Part shown: positions 5,636 through 12,408 of the stretch, one piece after another
Position numbering within the stretch: the stretch's first letter is position 1
Layout: each line of letters begins with the position of its first letter
Source of the DNA: Candidatus Micrarchaeota archaeon CG_4_10_14_0_2_um_filter_60_11
Lineage (GTDB): Archaea; Micrarchaeota; Micrarchaeia; Norongarragalinales; Norongarragalinaceae
DNA length: 14,361 nt
NCBI GenBank assembly: GCA_002792915.1
Contig: PFPF01000008.1
Location: forward strand, 1 to 14,361
Direction: 5' to 3'
Position numbers and translations under genes: made by a program
Notes under the pieces: model-generated
The model's input: only the letters and a program-made list of their open reading frames with translations
Told to the model about the DNA's origin: nothing
Databases searched by the model: none

Positions 5636-6321
5636 GCGGAATAGAGAACACGATAATCGCGCGCCTCGAAAGAAACGGCGAGCACTTCGAGGTGCTCGTC
5701 GACCCCCAGAAGGGCTTCGACTACAAGACCGGCGCACGCAGGGACTTCTCGAACGTGCTTGCCTTCGAAGAGGTATTCAAGGACGCCAAGAAGGGAGAAC
5801 GGGCGACTGCAAAGGCGCTGGAAAAGGCGTTCGGCACCGGCGACCCGGTCGCGGCGGGAAAAATAATCCTCGAAAAGGGGGAACTCCAGCTGACCACCGA
5901 GCAGAAGCGCAAGGCGATAGTCGACAAGAGGGCGCGCGTGATTGCGCTCGTGGCGCGAGTGGCGGTGGACCCGCGCACCAAGGCGCCGCACCCGGCCCAG
6001 CGCATCGAGAACGCGATGGAGCAGGCGAAGGTGCACATCGACGCGATGAAGACGGCTGAAGAGCAGGTGGAAGGCGTCATAGAACAGTTGCGCGAAATCC
6101 TGCCGATTAGCACGGAGAATTTGAAGATGGAAATCATAATTCCCGCCCAGTATGCCGGACGCGCGTACGGCGCGCTCAAGGAGTACGGCATGAGCGGCGA
6201 GGAGTGGCGCGGCGACGGCTCGTTCCGTTGCGTGTGTTCCTTCCCCGCGGGCATGCAGGGAGAGTTTTACGACAAGCTGAACAAGATGACCGCGGGCAGC
6301 GTGCAGACGAAAACGCTGTGA
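5632..6321 (+). CDS. sdo1: SBDS-family ribosome maturation protein Sdo1
   Basis: Archaeal orthologue of SBDS, which in eukaryotes works with EFL1 to release eIF6 from the 60S subunit during late ribosome maturation. The 229-aa length is typical (about 230-240). The N-terminal FYSH domain runs to roughly residue 90, with IARLERNGEHFEVLVDP, DFSNVLAFEEVFKDAKKGERA and AFGTGDPVAAGKIILEKGELQLT. A central helical domain follows, with KRKAIVDKRARVIALVARVAVDPRTKAPHPAQRIENAMEQA. The C-terminal ferredoxin-like domain includes EIIIPAQYAGRAYGALKEYG. The ATG at 5632 overlaps the psmA stop (ATGA) and has no clear GGTG motif, so translation is probably coupled. The order psmA-sdo1-rrp4-rrp41-rrp42 is the classic archaeal exosome superoperon. 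Confidence 0.96.
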   Translation: MSGIENTIIARLERNGEHFEVLVDPQKGFDYKTGARRDFSNVLAFEEVFKDAKKGERATAKALEKAFGTGDPVAAGKIILEKGELQLTTEQKRKAIVDKRARVIALVARVAVDPRTKAPHPAQRIENAMEQAKVHIDAMKTAEEQVEGVIEQLREILPISTENLKMEIIIPAQYAGRAYGALKEYGMSGEEWRGDGSFRCVCSFPAGMQGEFYDKLNKMTAGSVQTKTL

Positions 6322-6356
6322 CGCGGCTTGCGATTAAAAAAAAGGTGTTTTGAAAA

Positions 6357-6977
6357 ATGAGGACAATCGTTGTGCCGGGCGAAAAAGTGGCCGACGAGCC
6401 CAGGCAGCAGGACGAAGCCTGCTTCGCGGACTCGCACGGCACGTTCGCCTCCGTGGTCAGCCTCGCGGACGAGGGGCGCGTAATCCCGCTGAAGGGGCGC
6501 TACCTCCCCATACTGGGCGACTACGTAATCGGAATAATAAAGGAAATGCAGCTCACGGGCTACATCATCGACTTGAACTCGCCTTACGAGGCGCGCCTGA
6601 GCGACCGCGACTGCCGAGAGGAATACCGCATCGGCGACGTGATTTCCGCGAAAATCTCCTCGGTGAACGAAGTGCACGACGCGGGAGCCATGGAGCCGCG
6701 CGCGTTCCAGGGAGGGGAGCTGCTGGAAGTCGAGCCGGTCAAGGTGCCGCGCATCATCGGGCGCAACGGCAGCATGCTCGCGACCATAAAGGAATACACG
6801 GACACCCAGCTGTTCGTGGGCAAGAACGGCCGCATCTATCTGAAGGACGGAAACACCGTGCTCGCCTCGCTGGCGGTGCTCAAGATTTGCAGGGAAGCCC
6901 ACATTCCGGGCTTGACGGAACGCATGACCGCGTTCCTGCAGGAAGAATCCAAAAAGGTGAAAAAAAATGAAGAGTGA
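6357..6977 (+). CDS. rrp4: Exosome RNA-binding subunit Rrp4
   Basis: Cap subunit of the archaeal RNA exosome, binding RNA and guiding it into the Rrp41/Rrp42 ring for 3'-5' phosphorolytic decay or tailing. The 206-aa protein has the expected three parts. An N-terminal domain begins IVVPGEKVADEP. An S1 domain (about residues 50-107) contains RYLPILGDYVIGIIKEM. A KH domain has VPRIIGRNGSMLATIKEYT (130-148), in which GRNG is the KH GxxG-type loop, followed by LFVGKNGRIYL. The ATG at 6357 has GGTG at 6344-6347. The 35-bp gap after sdo1 holds an A-run that might be a weak internal promoter. Its end overlaps the rrp41 start by 11 bp. Confidence 0.96.
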   Translation: MRTIVVPGEKVADEPRQQDEACFADSHGTFASVVSLADEGRVIPLKGRYLPILGDYVIGIIKEMQLTGYIIDLNSPYEARLSDRDCREEYRIGDVISAKISSVNEVHDAGAMEPRAFQGGELLEVEPVKVPRIIGRNGSMLATIKEYTDTQLFVGKNGRIYLKDGNTVLASLAVLKICREAHIPGLTERMTAFLQEESKKVKKNEE

Positions 6978-7707
6978 CAAGGTACTGTTCAACCCCGACG
7001 GCTCGCGCCTCGACGGGCGCGGAGCGACCGACTTGCGCCCGCTGGCCATAAGGGCGGGCGTGCTCAAGCGCGCGGAAGGCTCCGCCATGGTCGAATGGGG
7101 AAAGAACAAGGTAATAGCCGCGGTTTACGGACCCCGCGAAGTGTTCCCCAGGTTCATGACCGACCCCTACAAGGCGATAATCAGCGCGCGCTACATCATG
7201 GCGCCGTTCTCCTCGCTCGAGGAGCACAACCGCAGCGGCCCCAACCGCCGCAGCCAGGAAATCAGCAAGGTCTGCAAGCACGTTTTCGAGAACCTCATCC
7301 TCACGGAAAAATTCCCGAAGACCATGATTGAAATACACATGGAAGTCATCCAAAGCGACGGGGGCACGCGCGTTGCCGCGATTACCGCCGCGGCGGTCGC
7401 GCTCGCGGACGCGGGCATCCCCTTGCGCGACATCGCGTGCGGGGTCAGCGTGGGCAAGGCGAACGGGAAACTCGTGCTGGATTTGGACAAGACCGAGGAC
7501 AACTTCGGCGAGAGCGACGTACCCCACGTGATTTCGCCGCGCACCGGCGAGATTTTGCTGTACCAGCTGGACGGCATGCTCACCAAGGAGGAAATCTCGC
7601 AGTCGTACGACATGGTTCTCGAGGCGTCCAAGCAGATTCGCGAGAAGCAGGTCGCCGCGCTGAAGGAAAAGTACGAATCCGCGCTGGACGCGCAAAACGG
7701 TGAATGA
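6967..7707 (+). CDS. rrp41: Exosome catalytic subunit Rrp41
   Basis: RNase PH-fold catalytic subunit of the archaeal exosome, which degrades RNA 3'-5' using phosphate and can add tails in the reverse reaction. It forms a hexameric ring with Rrp42. Visible features in 246 aa: RLDGRGATDLRPL (residues 14-26), GPNRRSQEISK (91-101, with the RNA/phosphate-contacting R94-R95), DGGTRVAAITAA (131-142) and LDLDKTEDNFGESDVPHV (171-188), whose GESDVP corresponds to the conserved GEADMP region holding the active-site aspartate (here D184). The catalytic residues expected of an active subunit appear present. The ATG at 6967 has GGTGA at 6956-6960 with a 6-nt A-rich spacer. It is co-directional and overlapping with rrp4 and rrp42. 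Confidence 0.97.
   Translation: MKSDKVLFNPDGSRLDGRGATDLRPLAIRAGVLKRAEGSAMVEWGKNKVIAAVYGPREVFPRFMTDPYKAIISARYIMAPFSSLEEHNRSGPNRRSQEISKVCKHVFENLILTEKFPKTMIEIHMEVIQSDGGTRVAAITAAAVALADAGIPLRDIACGVSVGKANGKLVLDLDKTEDNFGESDVPHVISPRTGEILLYQLDGMLTKEEISQSYDMVLEASKQIREKQVAALKEKYESALDAQNGE
7699..7703 (+). promoter_or_regulatory. Ribosome binding site that selects the rrp42 start
   Basis: GGTGA lies 6 nt before ATG 7710 but directly abuts ATG 7704. Three other genes in the cluster (rdgB, rnp2, rrp41) have GGTGA exactly 6 nt before their ATG, so the second ATG is favoured for rrp42. Confidence 0.55.
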
Positions 7708-7709
7708 AA

Positions 7710-8480
7710 ATGATTCTGGACGAAGTGAAGGAAACTTACATCAAGGACCTGCTCAAGCAGGGCAAGCGCGGCGACGAGCGCGGGCTCATGGACTACCGCG
7801 AAATCAAGCTGACCAAAGGCTACATACCGAACGCGGAGGGAAGCGCGCTCTGCCAAATCGGGGACACGAAAGTCCTCGTCGGCGTGAAAATCGACTTGTC
7901 CACCCCGTACCCCGACCGGCCCACGGAAGGCTCGTTCTCGGTGAACGCGGAATTCTGCCCCATGTCGCACCCGGACTTCAGGCCGGGCCCGCCCAACGAG
8001 CAGTCAATCGAGCTCGCCCGCGTAGTTGACCGCGGAATCCGCAGCGCGGAATGCATCGACTTGAACGGCCTCTTCCTCGAGGAGGGAAAAGCGTTGGGCG
8101 TGTTCACGGACGTTTACGTGCTCGACCACTGCGGCAACCTCATCGACACGGCGGCGCTCGCGGCAATGGCCGCGCTCACGAACTGCCGCATGCCCAAGTA
8201 CGAGGACGGCAAGCTCGTCCGCACCGAGTTCAACGGGAACCTTAAATTGGCCCGGAAGGTGGCTGCGTGCTCGTTCGAAAAAATCGGCGACAAATTCATC
8301 GTCGACGCGAACAGCGCGGAGGAAACCGCGAGCGACGGACGGCTTACTCTCTCGACTTGCGACGGCGATTTGGTTTGCGCCGCGCAAAAAAGCGGGAAAG
8401 TCGGCGTAAGCAAGGCGGAATTGATGCAGCTCGTGGATGCCGCGTTCGAAAAAGGCAAGTGGCTGCGCGCCAAACTCTGA
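7710..8480 (+). CDS. rrp42: Exosome structural subunit Rrp42
   Basis: Second RNase PH-fold subunit of the archaeal exosome ring. It is catalytically inactive itself but needed to complete the Rrp41 active site and bind RNA. The 256-aa protein has YIKDLLKQGKRGDERGLMDYREI near the start, then IPNAEGSALCQIGDTKVLVGVKIDLSTPYPDRPTEG, ELARVVDRGIRSAECIDLNGL and the C-terminal half expected for the family. The common KRxDGR motif reads KRGDER. Compared with Rrp41, the DGGTR and GEADMP motifs are absent, as expected for the inactive partner. ATG 7710 is chosen because GGTGA lies 6 nt upstream; ATG 7704, overlapping the rrp41 stop, would add two residues. The stop overlaps the ribosome binding site of the eL43 gene. 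Confidence 0.95.
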   Translation: MILDEVKETYIKDLLKQGKRGDERGLMDYREIKLTKGYIPNAEGSALCQIGDTKVLVGVKIDLSTPYPDRPTEGSFSVNAEFCPMSHPDFRPGPPNEQSIELARVVDRGIRSAECIDLNGLFLEEGKALGVFTDVYVLDHCGNLIDTAALAAMAALTNCRMPKYEDGKLVRTEFNGNLKLARKVAACSFEKIGDKFIVDANSAEETASDGRLTLSTCDGDLVCAAQKSGKVGVSKAELMQLVDAAFEKGKWLRAKL

Positions 8481-8490
8481 GGTGTACTAG

Positions 8491-8712
8491 ATGGGCTCAA
8501 GATACGGAGTAAAAATCAGGAAGCTCGAGGACAGCGTGCTCAAGATAAAGCGCGCCAAGCACCCCTGCCCCAAGTGCGGCAAGGTCAACGTCAAGCGCAA
8601 AGCCAAGGGCCTGTGGCACTGCAACTCGTGCAACGCCACCTTCACCGGCGGGACTTACGCGCCGGTTACGCAAGCCGGCGCGGCCACGCGCAAGACGGTG
8701 TCGGGGATTTGA
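8491..8712 (+). CDS. rpl37ae: Large-subunit ribosomal protein eL43 (L37Ae), zinc-binding
   Basis: Small zinc-ribbon protein of the 50S subunit. The 73-aa sequence has RYGVKIRKLEDSVLKIKRAKHPCPKCG (residues 4-30), then LWHCNSCNATFTGGTYAPVT (41-60). C26/C29 and C44/C47 form the C-x2-C...C-x2-C zinc site. The family is usually about 85-95 aa with a longer N-terminus, so this copy is a little short. The ATG at 8491 has GAGGTG at 8479-8484, the best ribosome binding site in the window, overlapping the rrp42 stop. Its place after rrp42 matches the standard archaeal order. The next gene begins inside its stop codon. Confidence 0.96.
   Translation: MGSRYGVKIRKLEDSVLKIKRAKHPCPKCGKVNVKRKAKGLWHCNSCNATFTGGTYAPVTQAGAATRKTVSGI
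8697..8701 (+). promoter_or_regulatory. Ribosome binding site for the TTG-started gene at 8709
   Basis: GGTGT, 7 nt before the TTG at 8709 and within the end of the eL43 gene. It is the main reason to place the downstream start at this TTG, since no ATG or GTG occurs near the eL43 stop in that frame. Confidence 0.45.
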
Positions 8713-9479
8713 ACGAGTTCTGCCTCATCGAAGCCCACCTGCCCGACTCGTCCTACAAGTACGCGACCAAAGACGGCAAGGGCCTGGAGGAAGCGCTGGA
8801 AAAGCTGCGCGGCCTCCTCACGGTGAAGGCGTTCGACTACGCGCCGATCAACCGGAACGATATAGACCATCTGGCGCAGCGCCAGGCGAACAAAATCCGG
8901 ACGCCCGGCGACTTCAGGCGCGAGATATCCTCGCTCAAGCCCAACGCGTTGAGGCGGGAGCTCGCGCCATTCGTGCAGGCTATTGACGACCCGCTGGACA
9001 AGAAGAAGGGCGACGAGCGCGACTTCGCGGTTTCCTGCTATTTGGCAACCTTGAAGCGCCGCGTCTTCCCGCCCTCGCTGCCCGACCACGGAACAGCGAA
9101 GGAAAAACCGTTTCTCCGCCTCACAGCCAACCTGAACGGCTGGGTTATCGTCAAAAAAGTCGAGTTCGAAGGCGCGAAACGCGAGGAGATTTTGGCGGGC
9201 ATGGCGTCCATGCGCGCCGCAGTGCAACGCAAGCTCCTCCAAATCAACGGCATCGCCGCGGAAGCCGACGCTTTCCAGAGCCAATTCAAGCGCGCCTCGT
9301 ACGCGAACCTCCCGCTCGTAATCGACTCGCTTCCAAGCGACGCAAAGAAAGCCGACTTATTGCTCGACGCTGGCTTTGAAATCAACGGCTTCGCGCCCTT
9401 CGTCTCCATCCAGACCGTCAACGAAGTCTATCCCGCCCTCAAAATCCCCAAGCTCAAGGGCAGGATGAAGAAGAGTTAG
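8709..9479 (+). CDS. Uncharacterised 256-aa protein at the end of the exosome cluster
   Basis: No family is recognised. The frame from TTG 8709 overlaps the eL43 stop by 4 bp and keeps the GC-rich codon pattern to the TAG at 9479. The protein looks soluble and mixed alpha/beta. The N-terminal half is charged and helical (KGLEEALEKLRGLL, DIDHLAQRQANKIRTPGDFRREIS, ELAPFVQAIDDPLDKKKGDERDFAVSCYLATLKRRVFPPSLP). The rest has strand/helix patterns (LRLTANLNGWVIVKKVEFEG, EEILAGMASMRAAVQRKLLQINGIAAEADAF). It ends in a basic tail, PKLKGRMKKS, which could touch nucleic acid. No zinc or nucleotide-binding motif is evident. In many archaea rpoP and a KEOPS pcc1 gene follow eL43; this is neither. Co-transcription suggests an RNA or translation role, by context only. 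Confidence 0.75.
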   Translation: MNEFCLIEAHLPDSSYKYATKDGKGLEEALEKLRGLLTVKAFDYAPINRNDIDHLAQRQANKIRTPGDFRREISSLKPNALRRELAPFVQAIDDPLDKKKGDERDFAVSCYLATLKRRVFPPSLPDHGTAKEKPFLRLTANLNGWVIVKKVEFEGAKREEILAGMASMRAAVQRKLLQINGIAAEADAFQSQFKRASYANLPLVIDSLPSDAKKADLLLDAGFEINGFAPFVSIQTVNEVYPALKIPKLKGRMKKS

Positions 9480-9496
9480 GCGAACACTAGCAAAGT

Positions 9497-11287
9497 TTAC
9501 TCGCAATTTATTCGGTAGAGCTTATTTCCTTTATTTTCAAAAATTAGAGTTGAAATATCACGTACCTTAGGCTCTACTTTCGCCAGTTCAGGATACGGAG
9601 AATACCCGCCGGCGTAATAGTACTGAATTTGGTATTTCTTCAACAAATCACAATCGCCTTGAAGCATACGCGCATTTTCTAGTACTGCCTCAGAAAAGTC
9701 GACTCCATGCGTAAACAGTATTCTATCTTCACCGAAAAAAACTTTGCGGCCATAAAGAACGTAAGCGCAAGTTCTTTCGCCCGAAGTTAGTATTATCGCG
9801 TCTTTAGGCAAATTTTGTTCAATAAATGCGCATACGGGCAATTCATTTTTGAGAATCGTTCCAAACGGGTATCGAAGGAAAAAATAGGAATATTGACCCA
9901 ATAAACCCGAAGAAACGAGCAGTAAAACTAGCAAAACTAGAAGGCTCTTTCCAATCAGTTTAGCACCTTGCCAAGTTTTTTTGAGCCATAAAACACCAAA
10001 AATGCAAGACAACAACGCCCAAAACAAAAAGAATTTTATGTTATCGAAAGCCCAGGGTGAAAGTTTAGTAAGCATTCCTATGCCCGCAGGCAGAGCAAAA
10101 CAGGCCAACAACAAACGCTTTTCTTTAGGAATGCAGGCTAAACCGACAAAAAACAAAAAGAAAAACCCGCCAAAATTCTTTAGCAGATTAACCGCACCAG
10201 AGAATATATCGGGTGAGGTATTTGTCCATCCGAACCACAAAGAAAAAACGAATTCTTTGTTTGAAGCTAGGTATGCCAGTTGTGGCAAAGCCAAACAAGA
10301 AAGAACCGCGAAAAATTTTAACCAAACGGGCAAATTCGTTTTTGTCAATGAAAGGAAACCAAAGGCAACCACAGCTATTGAAAGCGGAATAAAAGAAGCG
10401 TGAAATAAAGGCAACAGCCCGATTAACGCCGCCAAAAATATGTTTGGGTTTCTTTTTTCGAAAAACCATTCATAAACAATTAGGCTTACTGCGAAACCCA
10501 TTAGAAAAGCGCGCGAATCTACAATTGTCTGAAGGTTTGGACAAAAAGCATAACCTTCTTTAAACCAAAAAGCTGAGCCAAAAAAAGCCTCTAACGGCGT
10601 TGAAAACTCGCTAAAACGAAGAAGCGCCTCAAAAGCATAAAGCGAACCAACGAAAAAAACTAAAAAAAGGGCTAACCACGCCCAAATACGCGAACCTAAA
10701 ACCTTGCGACAAAACGAATAAAGAAGAAAAACGAATGCGGTTTGAATAATAACGTTGTATGCACAAAACGCAAACAACAAATTAAACCCGCCTACAACAA
10801 GCAAGCCGCTAAAAAAATCGAACAGAAAATAGTAAGTCAAATGCACTGCAGACAAAAAAGGATAGACCGGCGGAAAATTGTTACCCAATGAAAAAGAGGA
10901 AACTAATGACAAATGAAAATCCGTATCGGAAAAGAAGAGCGCAATATTCCCCGTACGTGGAGAAATTATGAAGGTTTGCGTAAAATTCAACAAAACAAAA
11001 AACGAAAAGCAAAGGAGAACCAGCAAAGCATTAAAATCGGATAGTGACCTGCGGCTGACCGGGCTTAACTTCGATAAATAAAGGGTAAAAACAAGGAGAA
11101 CGCCGGACGAAAGAACGAGGTTTAGTTCGGAAACACCGCACAAAAACGCTAAACCAAAGGAAAGCCAAGCTGAAAAGAAAATTCCGAGAACGGCGCCGTA
11201 AAACAACAGATTCTTCTTGAAAAAGCGGTTAGCCAAAAAAATGCCGAAAAGCAGGGCGGAAAAAAGGTAAATAGCGGCCAAAAGCAT
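9497..11287 (-). CDS. Polytopic membrane protein, probable GT-C fold glycosyltransferase
   Basis: A 596-aa protein with many hydrophobic segments (at least ten likely membrane helices) and a soluble C-terminal part of about 120 residues. An acidic motif DTDFH (residues 121-125) lies in a loop after the early helices, followed by GNNFPPVYP (135-143) and HLTYYFLFDF. This pattern of D-x-x-F-H, NFPP and a tyrosine-rich helix resembles lipid-phosphate-sugar-dependent GT-C enzymes. The C-terminal portion (AFIEQNLPKDAIILTSGERT...LYGRKVFFGEDR) also looks like the outer domain of such enzymes. The likely role is sugar transfer to surface glycans or proteins; substrate unknown. ATG 11287 is preferred over GTG 11293 because the TATA element sits about 27 nt upstream. 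It lies in the AT-rich island, divergent from a winged-helix regulator. Confidence 0.8.
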   Translation of the reverse strand: MLLAAIYLFSALLFGIFLANRFFKKNLLFYGAVLGIFFSAWLSFGLAFLCGVSELNLVLSSGVLLVFTLYLSKLSPVSRRSLSDFNALLVLLCFSFFVLLNFTQTFIISPRTGNIALFFSDTDFHLSLVSSFSLGNNFPPVYPFLSAVHLTYYFLFDFFSGLLVVGGFNLLFAFCAYNVIIQTAFVFLLYSFCRKVLGSRIWAWLALFLVFFVGSLYAFEALLRFSEFSTPLEAFFGSAFWFKEGYAFCPNLQTIVDSRAFLMGFAVSLIVYEWFFEKRNPNIFLAALIGLLPLFHASFIPLSIAVVAFGFLSLTKTNLPVWLKFFAVLSCLALPQLAYLASNKEFVFSLWFGWTNTSPDIFSGAVNLLKNFGGFFFLFFVGLACIPKEKRLLLACFALPAGIGMLTKLSPWAFDNIKFFLFWALLSCIFGVLWLKKTWQGAKLIGKSLLVLLVLLLVSSGLLGQYSYFFLRYPFGTILKNELPVCAFIEQNLPKDAIILTSGERTCAYVLYGRKVFFGEDRILFTHGVDFSEAVLENARMLQGDCDLLKKYQIQYYYAGGYSPYPELAKVEPKVRDISTLIFENKGNKLYRINCE

Positions 11288-11309
11288 GTGCACACTAGGT
11301 AAAATCCGC

Positions 11310-11317
11310 TTTAATTA
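11310..11317 (-). promoter_or_regulatory. TATA element of the glycosyltransferase-like gene
   Basis: On the minus strand it reads AATTAAAG, centred about 27 nt before the ATG at 11287 and about 21 nt before the alternative GTG at 11293. The spacing suggests a leaderless transcript from the ATG. The surrounding region is AT-rich, so a chance match is possible. Confidence 0.4.
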
Positions 11318-11318
11318 G

Positions 11319-11354
11319 TTGCCTTTTTGTATACTTCGGTTTACTTTTAGGCAA
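11319..11354. repeat. Inverted repeat in the divergent promoter region
   Basis: TTGCCT (11319-11324) and AGGCAA (11349-11354) are exact inverted copies 24 nt apart, so their centres are about 30 bp, or three helical turns, apart. They lie between the two divergent TATA elements, where a winged-helix dimer could act. GTATAC (11329-11334) lies between them, off centre. Six-base arms can occur by chance. Confidence 0.3.
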
Positions 11355-11364
11355 ACAAAGTCTA

Positions 11365-11372
11365 AAATTATA
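11365..11372 (+). promoter_or_regulatory. TATA element of the winged-helix regulator
   Basis: AAATTATA, centred about 22 nt before the GTG at 11390, slightly closer than usual. No GGTG motif precedes the GTG, so the transcript is probably leaderless or nearly so. Confidence 0.4.
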
Positions 11373-11389
11373 CCTTAACTCATAGCCTC

Positions 11390-11656
11390 GTGAAAAGCAA
11401 ACAAGCGCAAAAAGCGTTAAGCACGCTCGGCAGGAGGCGCGCTTTCGAACTCTTGGAAAGCATCCGCAACGAGCCGAAACGCTTCAAGGAACTTGAGAAC
11501 CTGATACCAAACAAGCGGACCTTGAGCGTCAGGTTACAGGAAATGGCCGCGGCGGGTTTAATCGAGAAAACCCACGTCAAGAAAGGCAGGGAATACTTGG
11601 CTTACAAACCCACCCAGACGGGAGAAAAACTGCTCTTGTTTTTAGAATTCATATAA
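11390..11656 (+). CDS. HxlR/ArsR-like winged-helix transcriptional regulator
   Basis: A small DNA-binding protein of 88 aa. It has the core of the HxlR/MarR-like winged helix: helix 1-2 RRRAFELLESIRNEPKRFKELENLIP (residues 15-40), recognition helix NKRTLSVRLQEMAAAGLIEK (41-60) and wing THVKKGREYLAYKPTQTGEKLL (61-82). The pattern F-K-E-L...T-L-S-x-R-L-x-E-M...G-L-I-E-K...Y...T-x-x-G is typical of HxlR regulators, though it lacks their usual cysteine and long C-terminal helix. GTG 11390 is the only plausible start and has a TATA element upstream. It is divergent from the membrane protein gene, so regulation of that gene or of itself is a natural guess. Its composition is intermediate between the AT-rich island and the GC-rich flank. 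Confidence 0.85.
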   Translation: MKSKQAQKALSTLGRRRAFELLESIRNEPKRFKELENLIPNKRTLSVRLQEMAAAGLIEKTHVKKGREYLAYKPTQTGEKLLLFLEFI

Positions 11657-11723
11657 ACTGGCTTGAAAAACCTAAAAGTCAGGATGAAAAAGGGCTGAAC
11701 GCCGCAGCCGCCTGACAACAAGC

Positions 11724-11731
11724 GATATATA
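11724..11731 (+). promoter_or_regulatory. TATA box of the secreted-protein gene
   Basis: GATATATA stands out in a GC-balanced gap. A start about 26 nt downstream (near 11754) would put the GGTGGT ribosome binding site at the very 5' end of a leader of roughly 13 nt. Confidence 0.5.
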
Positions 11732-11754
11732 CCGAATTGATTCCGCATTATGCC

Positions 11755-11760
11755 GGTGGT
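11755..11760 (+). promoter_or_regulatory. Ribosome binding site choosing TTG 11767
   Basis: GGTGGT, the same hexamer as before psmA and the histone. It lies 6 nt before TTG 11767 and after the alternative upstream TTG at 11737, so it decides the start. The resulting protein begins directly with a signal peptide. Confidence 0.55.
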
Positions 11761-11766
11761 AGGGCT

Positions 11767-12408
11767 TTGAACGTCAAATTATTGGTAACGGGTTTCGCGC
11801 TGATTGCGGCGCTTTCCTTCGTCTCCGCGGTTCCCGAGTGCTGGCAGGAGCACGACATGCCGAACGGCGCGTGGCTCTACCAGGCTTGGCTGTGCGTGAA
11901 CGGCTCGAACCACGGCTGGATTTACACCGTCGCGCCGCCCGGCATCCCCCAGCAGCTGAAAATGTTCAAAGTCGAACTCCAGTCGTTTACTTACATTCCG
12001 CCTTACGCCGCCACGCTGAATTGCTACGAGCAGTTCACGGACGTGGACAGGCAGCAACCTGGGCAGAGCTCGCCCAACAGCGTCCCGCCCAAGCCGTCTT
12101 ACAGCTGGCACTTTAAGCAAACGGTCACGCTCAACGCCGGCGAGTTCACGCCGCAAGGCAGCGAATGGACGAACGCGGAATGCCCGCCGATTAAGAATTA
12201 CGGCCAGCAAGGCGGGAACCCGCCGCAAGTGCTGATTTACCTCGCGTGGAACGGCGAGATACCCGGTGCCCGGATGACGGCCACCCCGTTCGCGCCCTTT
12301 ACCGCGTTCAACCCGACGGCTTCCGCGCTTGACGGCGCGGTTTCAGCGAACGACGGCGCAGTTGCGTGGCTGAACAAATTCGCGAAGCGCAAGGCGTTCA
12401 AACGCTGA
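11767..12408 (+). CDS. Secreted protein of unknown function with four cysteines
   Basis: From TTG 11767 the 213-aa protein starts MNVKLLVTGFALIAALSFVSA. This is a clear signal peptide with cleavage likely after residue 21, so the rest is probably outside the membrane. No second membrane helix or obvious anchor follows. The mature part is rich in Pro, Trp, Tyr and Asn and has exactly four cysteines (C25, C43, C86, C139), enough for two disulfides. One NGS sequon (N45-S47) could be N-glycosylated. The C-terminal third is Ala-rich and ends in a basic tail, KFAKRKAFKR. No family is recognised. Codon use is GC-rich, unlike the neighbouring island. Its end overlaps the end of the convergent DedA gene by 11 bp. 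Confidence 0.75.
   Translation: MNVKLLVTGFALIAALSFVSAVPECWQEHDMPNGAWLYQAWLCVNGSNHGWIYTVAPPGIPQQLKMFKVELQSFTYIPPYAATLNCYEQFTDVDRQQPGQSSPNSVPPKPSYSWHFKQTVTLNAGEFTPQGSEWTNAECPPIKNYGQQGGNPPQVLIYLAWNGEIPGARMTATPFAPFTAFNPTASALDGAVSANDGAVAWLNKFAKRKAFKR

Larger units (their letters stand above)
9480..11389. other. AT-rich compositional island
   Basis: Base composition changes abruptly just after the gene ending at 9479. Hand-counted lines inside are about 33% (10741-10800) and 42% (10621-10680) GC, against about 75% in an exosome-gene line (7021-7080). Codon choice shifts to A/T-ending codons. The composition rises again through the regulator at 11390-11656. This suggests recent acquisition, but no insertion sequence, integrase, tRNA or flanking direct repeat was found. 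Confidence 0.7.

Noticed and set aside
5230..6036. 268-codon minus-strand frame across psmA and sdo1
   Set aside because: It is opposite two well-identified genes, has no family resemblance, and long antisense frames are common in GC-rich genomes.
9981..10403. 140-codon plus-strand frame inside the AT-rich island
   Set aside because: It is Lys/Asn/Pro-rich, antisense to the hydrophobic membrane protein, and has no ribosome binding site.
9480..11700. Insertion sequence or integrated element as the source of the AT-rich island
   Set aside because: No transposase, integrase, terminal inverted repeats, tRNA target or flanking duplication could be seen.
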